Part shown: positions 15,515 to 23,269 of the stretch, in pieces
How the letters are laid out: each line of letters starts with the position of its first letter
How positions within the stretch are numbered: the stretch's first letter is position 1
Origin: DATLYH01 sp035575035
GTDB lineage: Bacteria > Planctomycetota > Planctomycetia > Gemmatales > Gemmataceae
Length of the DNA: 31,500 nt
Reading direction: 5' to 3'
Assembly: GCA_035575035.1 (NCBI GenBank)
Contig: DATLYH010000155.1
Coordinates: 1-31,500 of the forward strand
The notes under the pieces: generated by a model
Databases searched by the model: none
The model's input: only the letters and a program-made list of their open reading frames with translations
Told to the model about the DNA's origin: nothing
Position numbers and translations under genes: made by a program

Positions 15515-16444
15515 ATGCAGCAAGGCCAACAGCGACCGGCATTCACGCTCATCGAACTTTTAGTGGTCATTGCCATCATCGGCATCCTCGTGGCCCTGCT
15601 CCTGCCAGCGGTGCAGAAAGTGCGGGAGGCGGCCAACCGGGCGAAGTGCCAGAACAACCTCAAACAGATCGGCCTCGCCCTGCACAACTACGTCGGCCAG
15701 TATGGCACCTTCCCTGCCGCCGTAGACATCAACAGTCCCACCACCCAGCTGGGCTGGCACGTCTACATCCTGCCATTTATTGAGCAGGATAACCTCTACA
15801 AACAGTTCAACCTGAACCCGGGCGGTGCGTATACCGACAACGGACGGAGGCAATTCGGCCAGCAGAAGATCGACCTGTACCTCTGTCCCTCCTCCAGGGC
15901 CCAGAAGACCCTGACGAACCCTCCCCACAGCGCTCACAACCCCGAGTTTGAACCGCCCGGCGCCGGCGGTTCGCCGCCCTTCACGACGCACTACTATGGT
16001 GTCCTGGGACCGAAGGGACCAAATGTGGCAGGTGGGAATTACGCCTGGGACAATGTTGGTGCACATGGCGGCCTCGCCCGCCAGGGAGTGTTCCAGCGGG
16101 CGCAGCGCGTTCGGATCCTCGAGGTCATCGATGGCACCTCGAACACCCTGGCCGTCGGCGAGCTGTCCTGGGTCAACGAGGTTTCCGGCACTCGCTATCG
16201 GACCTGGATCCGGGGCTGCGGTGACAACAATCAGTCCTGCTCCAGCTCCAAGAACGTCGCCAATGGGATCAACACCCCCGGCATCGAGCCGTACAACGAC
16301 ATCGCCTTCGGCAGCATGCACCCCGGCGGGGCCAACTTCTGCATGGCCGACGGCTCGGTTCAGTTCCTCTCGCAAGGTATCAACCTCGGCGTGTACAAGG
16401 CACTGGCCAGCCGTGACGGCAGCGAGGTCGCTGCGCTGCCGTAA
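15515..16444 (+). CDS. DUF1559 pilin-leader protein
   Basis: This intact 309-residue DUF1559 protein starts at ATG 15515, 8 nt after GGGAGG (15501-15506). The leader MQQGQQRPAFTLIELL has the pilin-type helix (11-34) but Ala at the residue before the cleavage Phe where Gly is usual. Later landmarks are PAVQKVREAANRAKCQNNLKQ (given here in part as PAVQKVREAA), WHVYILPFIEQDNLY, DGTSNTLAVGELSWV, FGSMHPGGANFCMADGSVQF and the end VYKALASRDGSEV. The His-Pro-Gly-Gly and ADGS block is the family's C-terminal signature. It is followed, after a 46-nt palindrome, by a lipoprotein gene at 16537. Sequence similarity to the DUF1559 at 21655 is high throughout. Probable role: a surface or periplasmic pilin-like protein of unknown function. 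Confidence 0.92.
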   Translation: MQQGQQRPAFTLIELLVVIAIIGILVALLLPAVQKVREAANRAKCQNNLKQIGLALHNYVGQYGTFPAAVDINSPTTQLGWHVYILPFIEQDNLYKQFNLNPGGAYTDNGRRQFGQQKIDLYLCPSSRAQKTLTNPPHSAHNPEFEPPGAGGSPPFTTHYYGVLGPKGPNVAGGNYAWDNVGAHGGLARQGVFQRAQRVRILEVIDGTSNTLAVGELSWVNEVSGTRYRTWIRGCGDNNQSCSSSKNVANGINTPGIEPYNDIAFGSMHPGGANFCMADGSVQFLSQGINLGVYKALASRDGSEVAALP

Positions 16445-16460
16445 GAGCTTCTGACGCAAT

Positions 16461-16506
16461 GGCGAGCGGCCGGTGTCAACCGGCCGGTTAACACCGGCCG
16501 CTCGCC
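16461..16506. repeat. 46-nt near-perfect palindrome between DUF1559 and lipoprotein genes
   Basis: The arms GGCGAGCGGCCGGTGT (16461-16476) and ACACCGGCCGCTCGCC (16491-16506) are perfectly complementary over 16 bp. The centre contains AACCGGCCGGTT, itself a 12-bp palindrome. The only break in symmetry is the C/A pair at 16477 and 16490. It begins 17 bp after the DUF1559 stop and ends 17 bp before the AAGGAGG of the lipoprotein gene. In a shared transcript it would fold tightly and could limit read-through or protect the upstream message. Confidence 0.9.
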
Positions 16507-16536
16507 AGCAAGTTAGTGCCTCTAAGGAGGCCGTTC

Positions 16537-16962
16537 ATGAACTGCGGAAAATACCTCTCGGCTCGTGCCGGCCCGGGGTGGCTGCTGCTCGGAGTCGGGT
16601 TGGTAGTTTTGGCCGGCTGCGACAGTGGGCCGAAACGCCACCATGTCTCCGGGCAGGTCGTTTATGACGGCAAGCCGGTGCCGGTCGGAGAGATTTACTT
16701 TGATCCCGACGTCACCAGGGGGCATGACGGGCCGCAGGGCTTCGCCCGGATCAAGGATGGCCGTTACGACACCCGCCAAGGCGGGCTGCCGGTCACTGCC
16801 GGGCCGCACATTGTGCGCATCCAGGGGTTCGACGGCCAGCCGGGGCCAGAACAGCCCCTGGGGCGCCGACTGTTTGAGGAATACAAGAAACCCGCGGACA
16901 TCCCGGCCCAGGACAACGCCACGCTTGATTTCGAAGTTCCCGCACGAGGCTCCGCCCGCTAG
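16537..16962 (+). CDS. Transthyretin-like lipoprotein partner of DUF1559
   Basis: This 141-residue lipoprotein starts at ATG 16537, set by AAGGAGG (16524-16530) and a 6-nt gap; an in-frame start at 16516 would precede that site. A hydrophobic helix leads to the lipobox VLAGC (Cys28). The mature part reads HHVSGQVVYDGKPVPVGEIYF, then DPDVTRGHDGPQGFARIKDG, TAGPHIVRIQGFDG and a short acidic end (LDFEVP). The FDPDVT-GPQGFA-DG-YDT pattern is shared with the lipoprotein at 22632, so these two are close paralogues and differ more from the ones at 1848 and 5822. The palindrome just upstream separates it from its DUF1559 partner. Function unknown; likely anchored in a membrane facing the periplasm. 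Confidence 0.88.
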   Translation: MNCGKYLSARAGPGWLLLGVGLVVLAGCDSGPKRHHVSGQVVYDGKPVPVGEIYFDPDVTRGHDGPQGFARIKDGRYDTRQGGLPVTAGPHIVRIQGFDGQPGPEQPLGRRLFEEYKKPADIPAQDNATLDFEVPARGSAR

Positions 16963-17020
16963 CCGGGCAGAGCCGACCTGCCCGCCATCCCCGCCTTAAA
17001 CCTTCCCGCCGAGTGACGCG

Positions 17021-20000
17021 ATGATGATCAATCGGTTCTGTCTGATCCTTGCCGGTGTATGCCTTGCTGTCGTGCCGGTCGCGGCGGCCGGTGCAGACCC
17101 TGCCCCCTCACCCCCACCCCTCTCCCCCGCGGCGGGGGAGAGGGGAAAAAATGCTGCCCTCTCCCCCGCCGTGGGAGAGAGGGGAAAAGATGCACCCCTC
17201 TCCCCCGCCACGGCGAGGGGAAAAGATGCACCCCTCTCCCCCCGTGGGGGGAGAGAGGTTGGGGGTGAGGGGGTCGATTTCTTCGAAAAGAAGATCCGCC
17301 CGGTGCTGGTCGAGCACTGCTACCAATGCCACTCCGCGGAGGCGGAAGCCAAGAAGAAGCTCCGCGGCGGCCTTCGCGTCGATAGCCGGGAAGGACTCCT
17401 GAAAGGCGGCGACAGCGGCCCGGCCATCGTCCCCGGCAAGCCGGAGGAGAGCCTCCTGATCCAGGCGCTGCGCTATGCCGACGGTTTGCAGATGCCGCCC
17501 CGCGGCAAACTGCCAGCCGCGATCGTCGCCGATTTCGAAACCTGGGTCCGCCAGGGCGCCCCCGACCCACGCGTTGCCGCAGCGGCCGGCACCGGCAAAC
17601 AGGTTGGCCTGAGCATTGAGGAAGGGCGGAAGTTCTGGGCCTATCGCTTGCCGCAAAAGCCGCCGCTGCCCGAGGTCCGGGATACCTCCTGGCCCTGGAC
17701 CGACATTGACCGCTTCCTCCTGACCCGCCTGGAAACGCGCGGGCTCCGCCCCGTTGCCGACGCCGACCGGGCCACGCTCGCCCGCCGGCTTTACTTCGAC
17801 CTGATCGGTCTGCCCCCTTCCCCCGAGGAGATCGACGCCTTTGTCAACGACCCGTCGCCCGACGCCTACGAGCGCCTGGTGGACCGGCTGCTCGCTTCGC
17901 CCCACTTCGGCGAGCGCTGGGGACGGCACTGGCTCGATGTGGCCCGTTTTGCCGAGTCGGTAACTTTGCGCGGCTTCGTCCTGAAGGAGGCCTGGCGCTA
18001 CCGCGATTACGTCATCGAATCCTTTAACCAGGATGTGCCGTTCGACCGCTTCATCCGGGAACAGGTGGCGGGCGACCTGCTGCCGGCTGACACCCCTGCC
18101 CAGCGCCGCCGCCAGCTGACCGCCCTCACCTTCCTGACGCTGGGCAATACCAACCTCGAAGAGCAGGACAAGAAACAGCTGCGCATGGATGTGGTGGACG
18201 AGCAGCTGGAAACCATCGGCAAGGCGTTCCTGGCCCAGACGATCGGCTGCGCCCGCTGCCACGACCACAAGTTTGATCCCATCCCGACCCGCGATTACTA
18301 CGCCCTGGCCGGCATCCTGCGCAACGCCCGGACGCTGGAGCACGCCAACGTCTCCAAGTGGCTGGAAAGGCCGCTCCCCCTGGAGCCGGAGCAGGAGGCC
18401 GCCCTCCAGAAGCACGAGCAGGCCGTCGCCGCCCTGCAAGCGCGCATCCGAGCGGCCCGGGGGACGACCCTGGCCGTCAAACCCCAGGCCGCGGCCAAGA
18501 GCGTCCTGGCCGTCACCGACGTACCCGGCATCGTTGTCGATGACGCCCAGGCCATCAAGGTCGGGGCGTGGCGGGAGTCGCAGGCCGTCAAGCCCTACAT
18601 CGGCGCCGGCTATGTTCACGATCAGAACGAAGGCAAGGGGAAGAAGACGCTGACCTTCCATCCAGAGTTGCCGGCCCCGGGGAAGTACGAAGTCCTGCTC
18701 GCCTACTCGCCGGGGACCAATCGGGCGGCCGCCGTCCCGGTGACCATCCTCAGCGCCGAGGGGGAGCACATGGTCCGGGTGAACATGCAGCCGCCACCCC
18801 CGATCGACGGCCGGTTCATCTCGCTGGGGCAATACCTCTTCGAGCGGAACAACCAGGGCTATGTGATCATTTCCAACGAGGGGACCACCGGACATGTGAC
18901 TGCCGACGCCGTGGTCTTCCTTCCGGCGGAGAAAGCCGTCAACGGCAGCGGCCTAGCCAACGGCGCCAAGCCGGCGGACAAGATGGACCCGGAGCAGATC
19001 AAGCGGCTCGAGGCAGAATTGAAGCGGCTGCAAGCGAATGGGCCGACCCGGCCGATGGTCATGACCGTCTTCGAGGAAAAGGAAATCGAGGACACACATG
19101 TCCACATCCGCGGGAGCGTACACACTCTGGGCGAGAAGGTGCCGCGCGGCTTCCTGCAAGTGGCGACCTACGGCACACCGCCGGCCATCCCAGCCGGGGA
19201 GAGCGGTCGCCGCCAGCTGGGGGAGTGGATCGCCTCGCCCCAGAATCCGTTGACCGCGCGGGTCATCGTGAATCGGGCCTGGCATTGGCTCTTCGGGGCC
19301 GGCCTGGTCCGCACCACCGACAATTTCGGCACCACCGGCGAGCCCCCCTCTCACCCAGAGCTGCTCGACTACCTGGCAGTGCGCTTCATGGAGGAGGGCT
19401 GGTCGATCAAGAAGCTGGTCCGGGGATTGGTGCTGTCGCGGGCCTATCGGCTCTCCTCGACCGCGGACCGGGAGAACCTGACGGCCGACCCGGAGAACCG
19501 CCTGTTGGGACGGATGAACCGCCGCCGCCTGGAAGCCGAGTGCATCCGCGACGCCATGCTCGCCGTCAGCGGGCAGCTTGACTTGACCCCGGGCGGGCCG
19601 ACGTTCCCGGCGAGCCTGACCTCGGACTTCAATTACAAGCCGACCGACATCCGGCGGCGGAGCGTTTATGTGCCGGTCTTCCGGAACGCCCTGCCTGACC
19701 TGTTCGAGGTGTTCGATTTCGCCGACCCGAGCATGGTGACCGGCCGGCGCAACGTCACCACGGTGACACCGCAGGCGTTGTTCCTGCTGAACCATCCGTT
19801 CGTCCTGGAGCAGGCGCGGCACGCCGCAGACCGGCTCCTGGCTGAGCGGGAGCTGGACGACGAGGGACGGATCACCCGGGCGTACCGGCTAGCGCTGGGC
19901 CGGCCGCCGACCGAGGCCGAGCGCCGGATCGCCCGTGAGTTCCTGGTCGCCTCCCTCACCCTACCCTCTCCCCCCGCCGCGGGGGGAGAGGGTAGGGTGA

Positions 20001-20083
20001 GGGGGGCGGGCGATGCGCGGCAGGCCTGGGCGATCCTGGTTCAGGCGCTGTTCGCCTCGGTGGATTTCCGCTACGTGGACTGA
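17021..20083 (+). CDS. PSCyt1/PSCyt2/PSD1 (DUF1549/DUF1553) planctomycete cytochrome-type protein
   Basis: This 1020-residue exported protein has a signal peptide at 1-25 (FCLILAGVCLAVVPVAAAGA). Residues about 28-84 are low-complexity sequence encoded by palindromic repeats. Next is the PSCyt1 domain (about 86-180) with haem-type CYQCH (100-104) and a later Met-Pro-Pro motif. PSCyt2/DUF1549 (about 225-440) includes RRLYFDLIGLPPSPEEID, HFGERWGRHWLD and a second CxxCH, CARCHDHKFDP (410-420). A golvesin/xanthan-lyase-type beta domain (about 515-645) follows, and then PSD1/DUF1553 (about 730-1015) with NPLTARVIVNRAWHWLFG and NFGTTGEPPSHPELLDYL. A second in-frame palindrome lies at residues 978-995. 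The DUF1501 gene follows after 116 bp, the usual arrangement. Such pairs are suspected to act in polysaccharide breakdown or electron transfer, without direct proof known to me. No clear ribosome site precedes ATG 17021. Confidence 0.93.
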   Translation: MMINRFCLILAGVCLAVVPVAAAGADPAPSPPPLSPAAGERGKNAALSPAVGERGKDAPLSPATARGKDAPLSPRGGREVGGEGVDFFEKKIRPVLVEHCYQCHSAEAEAKKKLRGGLRVDSREGLLKGGDSGPAIVPGKPEESLLIQALRYADGLQMPPRGKLPAAIVADFETWVRQGAPDPRVAAAAGTGKQVGLSIEEGRKFWAYRLPQKPPLPEVRDTSWPWTDIDRFLLTRLETRGLRPVADADRATLARRLYFDLIGLPPSPEEIDAFVNDPSPDAYERLVDRLLASPHFGERWGRHWLDVARFAESVTLRGFVLKEAWRYRDYVIESFNQDVPFDRFIREQVAGDLLPADTPAQRRRQLTALTFLTLGNTNLEEQDKKQLRMDVVDEQLETIGKAFLAQTIGCARCHDHKFDPIPTRDYYALAGILRNARTLEHANVSKWLERPLPLEPEQEAALQKHEQAVAALQARIRAARGTTLAVKPQAAAKSVLAVTDVPGIVVDDAQAIKVGAWRESQAVKPYIGAGYVHDQNEGKGKKTLTFHPELPAPGKYEVLLAYSPGTNRAAAVPVTILSAEGEHMVRVNMQPPPPIDGRFISLGQYLFERNNQGYVIISNEGTTGHVTADAVVFLPAEKAVNGSGLANGAKPADKMDPEQIKRLEAELKRLQANGPTRPMVMTVFEEKEIEDTHVHIRGSVHTLGEKVPRGFLQVATYGTPPAIPAGESGRRQLGEWIASPQNPLTARVIVNRAWHWLFGAGLVRTTDNFGTTGEPPSHPELLDYLAVRFMEEGWSIKKLVRGLVLSRAYRLSSTADRENLTADPENRLLGRMNRRRLEAECIRDAMLAVSGQLDLTPGGPTFPASLTSDFNYKPTDIRRRSVYVPVFRNALPDLFEVFDFADPSMVTGRRNVTTVTPQALFLLNHPFVLEQARHAADRLLAERELDDEGRITRAYRLALGRPPTEAERRIAREFLVASLTLPSPPAAGGEGRVRGAGDARQAWAILVQALFASVDFRYVD
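17105..17272. repeat. Cluster of GC-rich palindromic repeats inside the PSD1 gene
   Basis: Four units of roughly 40 bp, each with a CCCCTCTCCCCC arm and most with the complementary GGGGGAGAGGGG arm and an AAAAGATGCA-like joint, lie between the signal peptide and the first haem domain. The whole cluster is framed by a CCCTCACCCCCACC arm at the left and GGTTGGGGGTGAGGG at the right. It is translated as PLSPAAGERGK-type repeats and keeps the reading frame. Confidence 0.85.
19953..20003. repeat. 51-nt perfect palindrome inside the PSD1 gene
   Basis: The left arm starts CCCTCACCCTACCCTCTCCC (19953) and runs 25 bp to 19977. The right arm (19979-20003) is its exact reverse complement, with one base, 19978, in the centre. 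It is in frame and encodes LTLPSPPAAGGEGRVRG near the protein's C-terminus. It shares the CCCTCACCC/CCTCTCCCCC pattern with the cluster at 17105-17272 and so belongs to the same repeat family. Confidence 0.9.
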
Positions 20084-20100
20084 CCCGGGGCCGCCCAAAG

Positions 20101-20151
20101 CCGCTTGCGGTTTTCCAGCTGCTTGCGGTTTTCCAGCCGCTTGCGGCTTAG
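20101..20151 (+). repeat. Three tandem CCGCTTGCGG repeats between PSD1 and DUF1501 genes
   Basis: Three units follow directly: CCGCTTGCGGTTTTCCAG (20101-20118), CTGCTTGCGGTTTTCCAG (20119-20136) and CCGCTTGCGGCTTAG (20137-20151). The period is 18 bp. They start 18 bp after the PSD1 stop and end about 35 bp before the DUF1501 ribosome site. They are the reverse form of the units at 7515-7543. Confidence 0.8.
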
Positions 20152-20199
20152 CGCTCTGCTACGCGAGAGAACCGTAACGATGTAATGAGGAATGATACT

Positions 20200-21624
20200 A
20201 TGTTGCAGCCGATGAGCCGTCGCGACTGGTTGAAGCAGGCGGGTTGTGGTTTCGGCTACCTGGCCCTGGCCGGCCTGGCCGCCGAGCAGGCGGCAGCCGC
20301 CGCGGCCGATCCGCTGGCCGCCCGGGCCCCTCACTTCCCGGCGCGGGCCAAGCGCGTCATCTTCCTGTTCATGCAGGGGGGCGTCAGCCAAGTCGATTCC
20401 TACGATTACAAGCCGCGCCTGGAGAAGGACGACGGCAAGATGATGTCCTTCGACGACGCCCGCATCATTGCCAACACCGGCATGCGCGGCTCATCGCAGC
20501 GGGTGATGAAGCCGCTCTGGAAGTTCGCCCAGCACGGCGCCTGCGGCCGCTGGGCCTCCGCCCTCTTCCCCGAGATCAACAAGCACGTGGACGACCTCTG
20601 CTTCATCCACTCGCTGCACACCGAAGGAGTCGCCCACGGGCCGGCTACCCTCTTCCTTCACTGCGGCTCAACCAATTTTGTTCGTCCGTCGATCGGCTCG
20701 TGGGTGCTCTACGGGTTGGGGACGGAGAACCGGAACCTGCCCGGGTTCGTGTCGATCGCGCCGTCGGCGGGCAACGGCGGCCCACGGAACTACGGCAACG
20801 CCTTCCTGCCGGCGGCGTACCAGGGAACGGCCGTCGGCAAGGCCGGCGCCCCCGTCGCCGAGGCAACCATCCGCAACCTCGACAACCCGCACCAGTCCGC
20901 CGCCGTCCGCCGCCGTCATTTCGAGTTGCTCCGCCGGCTCAACGCCGAGCAGCTCCGCCAGAACCCCGGTGATGCCGAGCTGGAGGCCGTCGCCGGCTCC
21001 TACGAGTTGGCCTGGCGGATGCAGAGCCATGCCCCGGATGTCTTCGACCTGTCGCGGGAGACGAAGCAGACGCTGGCCCTGTACGGCATCGGCGAAAAGG
21101 AGACAGACACCTTCGGCCGGCAGTGCCTGCTGGCCCGGCGGCTGTGCGAGGCCGGGGTCCGGTTTGTGCAGGTGACCTACGGCGACAGCAGCGCCAACCC
21201 TGCCTGGGACCAACATTCCAACATGCCCAAGCACGCCGACCATGCCCGGGCGGTGGATCGGCCGATCGCCGGCCTGTTGACCGACCTGAAGCGGCGCGGC
21301 CTGCTGGAAGACACACTGGTCTGGTGGGGCAGCGAGTTCGGACGGACGCCGTATGCTCAGCAGAACGGCACCGGCCGCGACCACAACCCCGGCGGCTTCA
21401 CCATCTGGCTCGCCGGCGGCGGTGTCCGGCCGGGCTTCGCCTACGGTGCGACCGACGAGTTCGGCCATCTCGCCGTCGAAGACAAGGTCCATATGCACGA
21501 CCTGCACGCCACGATCTTGTACCTGCTCGGCCTGGACCACGAACGACTGACCTTCCGCTACAGCGGCCGTGACTTCCGCCTCACCGACGTCCACGGCCGG
21601 GTAGTGAAGGAGATCCTCGCCTGA
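20200..21624 (+). CDS. DUF1501 protein with Tat signal
   Basis: This 474-residue DUF1501 protein is related to the alkaline phosphatase/sulfatase fold and is exported folded through the Tat system. The twin-arginine motif SRRDWLK is at residues 6-12, followed by a hydrophobic stretch and an Ala-rich cleavage region. Landmarks are RAKRVIFLFMQGGVSQVDSY, HSLHTEGVAHGPAT, the GSWVLYGLGTENRNLPGFV segment, WDQHSNMPKH, LVWWGSEFGRTP, GRDHNPGGFTIWLAGGGV and HDLHATILYLLGLDH. I chose ATG 20200 because TGAGGA (20186-20191) stands 8 nt upstream; the in-frame ATG at 20185 lies at the ribosome site. It forms the usual pair with the PSD1 gene and is followed 30 bp later by a DUF1559 gene. The catalytic activity of DUF1501 is not established. 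Confidence 0.93.
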   Translation: MLQPMSRRDWLKQAGCGFGYLALAGLAAEQAAAAAADPLAARAPHFPARAKRVIFLFMQGGVSQVDSYDYKPRLEKDDGKMMSFDDARIIANTGMRGSSQRVMKPLWKFAQHGACGRWASALFPEINKHVDDLCFIHSLHTEGVAHGPATLFLHCGSTNFVRPSIGSWVLYGLGTENRNLPGFVSIAPSAGNGGPRNYGNAFLPAAYQGTAVGKAGAPVAEATIRNLDNPHQSAAVRRRHFELLRRLNAEQLRQNPGDAELEAVAGSYELAWRMQSHAPDVFDLSRETKQTLALYGIGEKETDTFGRQCLLARRLCEAGVRFVQVTYGDSSANPAWDQHSNMPKHADHARAVDRPIAGLLTDLKRRGLLEDTLVWWGSEFGRTPYAQQNGTGRDHNPGGFTIWLAGGGVRPGFAYGATDEFGHLAVEDKVHMHDLHATILYLLGLDHERLTFRYSGRDFRLTDVHGRVVKEILA

Positions 21625-21654
21625 TAGGAAAACTGCGATTCGGGAGATTATTTC

Positions 21655-22620
21655 ATGTTAGCTTCGCACAAGAACCGTTCAGGTTTCACCTTGATTGAGC
21701 TCTTGGTGGTGATCGCCATTATCGCCATCTTGATTGCGCTCTTGCTGCCGGCCGTGCAGAAGGTGCGCGAGGCGGCGGCTCGCAGCCAGTGTGCCAACAA
21801 TCTCAAACAAATCGGCCTGGCCGTTCACAATTATCACGACTCTTACGGCAAGCTCCCCAATGCCTATGCCGCAACGACCGGGCTGAGCTGGCACGTCTAT
21901 CTCCTGCCGTACATCGAGCAGGATAATCTCTACCGCCGGTTTGACACGACAACGGTCAACCCCTCGCACACGGCGCCCAACCGCAATGATCCGAACGGGC
22001 TGGTGAAAGTCGCCGTGTACCAGTGCCCGTCGTGCCCGCTCCGCGAACAGGCGTTCGGCCCTCCGCATCACACGAATGGCCCGTCCGACCTGATTCCCCC
22101 CAACACGGGGGCGCCGGCGGCCATTCCGCATTATTACGGTGTCAATGGTCCCCGCGGCACCAATCCGGCCACCGGGACTCCCTATCCGGTCGGCACCGCG
22201 ACCCATGAAGGGGTTCCGGTCGCAACCTCGGGCATGTTTCAACGCGATGGGGCGATCACGCTGGTCGGCATCACGGACGGTACCTCGAACACCCTTATGA
22301 TCGCGGAGATGTCGTGGGTGTCCCCGCAATTCGGAACAAGGTATCGGTCGTGGGTCCGCGGAGGGGATGAGTACTCGGGGGTGATCGCCGGCCGGCCGTC
22401 GTTCGTGGTCAGCTGTCGCAATGTCACGAACGCTATCAACTCGATCTTCACTGCCAACCTGATTGTACCGTTCAACGATGTGCCGTTCGGCAGCATGCAT
22501 CCTGGAGGGATGAACGCTTGCTTCGGTGACGGGTCGGTGCGTTTCCTCAATCAGTCGCTCAACATGGCCGCCTACCGCGCCCTCGCCAGTCGGAACGGCG
22601 GCGAGGTCGTCAGTGAGTAA
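21655..22620 (+). CDS. DUF1559 pilin-leader protein
   Basis: This 321-residue DUF1559 protein starts at ATG 21655 after GGGAGAT. The leader MLASHKNRSGFTLIELL has a basic segment and the normal Gly10-Phe11 prepilin cleavage site, then the hydrophobic helix to about residue 34. CANNLKQIGLAVHNYHDSYG, WHVYLLPYIEQDNLYRR, YQCPSCPLRE, IPHYYGVNGPRGT, GITDGTSNTLMIAEMSWVS and FGSMHPGGMNACFGDGSVRF follow in family order. It is close to the DUF1559 at 15515 and ends with the same YRALASRNGGEV-type tail. The lipoprotein gene follows after 11 bp, so the two are almost certainly co-translated from one message, probably shared with the upstream PSD1 and DUF1501 genes. Confidence 0.92.
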   Translation: MLASHKNRSGFTLIELLVVIAIIAILIALLLPAVQKVREAAARSQCANNLKQIGLAVHNYHDSYGKLPNAYAATTGLSWHVYLLPYIEQDNLYRRFDTTTVNPSHTAPNRNDPNGLVKVAVYQCPSCPLREQAFGPPHHTNGPSDLIPPNTGAPAAIPHYYGVNGPRGTNPATGTPYPVGTATHEGVPVATSGMFQRDGAITLVGITDGTSNTLMIAEMSWVSPQFGTRYRSWVRGGDEYSGVIAGRPSFVVSCRNVTNAINSIFTANLIVPFNDVPFGSMHPGGMNACFGDGSVRFLNQSLNMAAYRALASRNGGEVVSE

Positions 22621-22631
22621 TCGGAGGTCGA

Positions 22632-23033
22632 ATGATGCGGCTGGTATCATGCAGACACGCTGTTGCGGGGCTGATCCTCGGGCTCGTCATCCTGGCCGGG
22701 TGTGGGAGTGAGGAAAAACTCTACCGCGTATCCGGCACCGTCACCTACAACGGCCAACCGATCCCCAAGGGGTTGATCTTCTTTGATCCGGACGTGACAA
22801 AGGGGACGACCGGCCCGCAGGGGTTCGCCAACATCCTGGACGGAAAGTACGACACCGCCGAGATGGGCAAAGGGGTCCGCGGCGGAGCGTATGTGATCCG
22901 GGTAAACGGCTACGACGGCAAGCCGGCGTACGAGGCGCCCTTCGGCCAACCGTTATTCCCGGAGTACACATGCACGAAGGATTTGCCCAAGGAGGATTCG
23001 ACCTTCGACGTGAACGTACCCAAGGTACGTTAA
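22632..23033 (+). CDS. Transthyretin-like lipoprotein partner of DUF1559
   Basis: This 133-residue lipoprotein begins at ATG 22632 (an ATG at 22635 is equally possible), 4 nt after GGAGG. The helix VAGLILGLVILAGC ends in a perfect LAGC lipobox (Cys24). The mature part has LYRVSGTVTYNGQPIPKGLIF, FDPDVTKGTTGPQGFANILDG, YDTAEMGKGVRGG, AYVIRVNGYDG and the ending TFDVNVPKVR. It matches the lipoprotein at 16537 nearly motif for motif. It is the last gene of the plus-strand unit and is followed by a strong hairpin at 23162-23208. Confidence 0.9.
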   Translation: MMRLVSCRHAVAGLILGLVILAGCGSEEKLYRVSGTVTYNGQPIPKGLIFFDPDVTKGTTGPQGFANILDGKYDTAEMGKGVRGGAYVIRVNGYDGKPAYEAPFGQPLFPEYTCTKDLPKEDSTFDVNVPKVR

Positions 23034-23161
23034 TCCTTCCGCAAGGCGGGTGCGGCCCGCCGGGAGGCCGCCGCGGACCGGCTCCCGCCCCGAGTCTCCA
23101 GGGACCGGAAAGCGATACGAAGGGACCAGAACGCGAGCACGCCAAGGGACCGAGGCTACCC

Positions 23162-23208
23162 AAACCGGCGGGGCGCGAGGTGCTGACCACCTCGCGCCCC
23201 GTCGGTTT
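23162..23208. terminator. Bidirectional terminator-like hairpin between convergent genes
   Basis: The arms 23162-23182 (AAACCGGCGGGGCGCGAGGTG, one residue over 20 so given in part: starts AAACCGG, ends GCGAGGTG) and 23188-23208 pair over 21 bp with a single G-T mismatch at the sixth/seventh position and a 5-nt loop. The ends are AAACC and GGTTT, so a short T-run follows the stem in both directions. It lies between the plus-strand lipoprotein gene (stop 23033) and the minus-strand helicase gene (stop 23270), as expected for a shared terminator. Confidence 0.8.
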
Positions 23209-23269
23209 CACTTCCCACCTTGCACCCCAATTTCAGTAGCCAGGTCGGCTTCTCCGCACCTCGCTTGCG

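Noticed and set aside
17108..18895. 595-codon open frame on the minus strand
   Set aside because: It mirrors PSD1 and has no recognisable domain; PSD1 motifs fix the coding strand.
23099..23152. Three GGGACC motifs spaced 21-24 bp after the lipoprotein gene
   Set aside because: They are short, GC-rich and without symmetry or a following gene on that strand; chance is a sufficient explanation.
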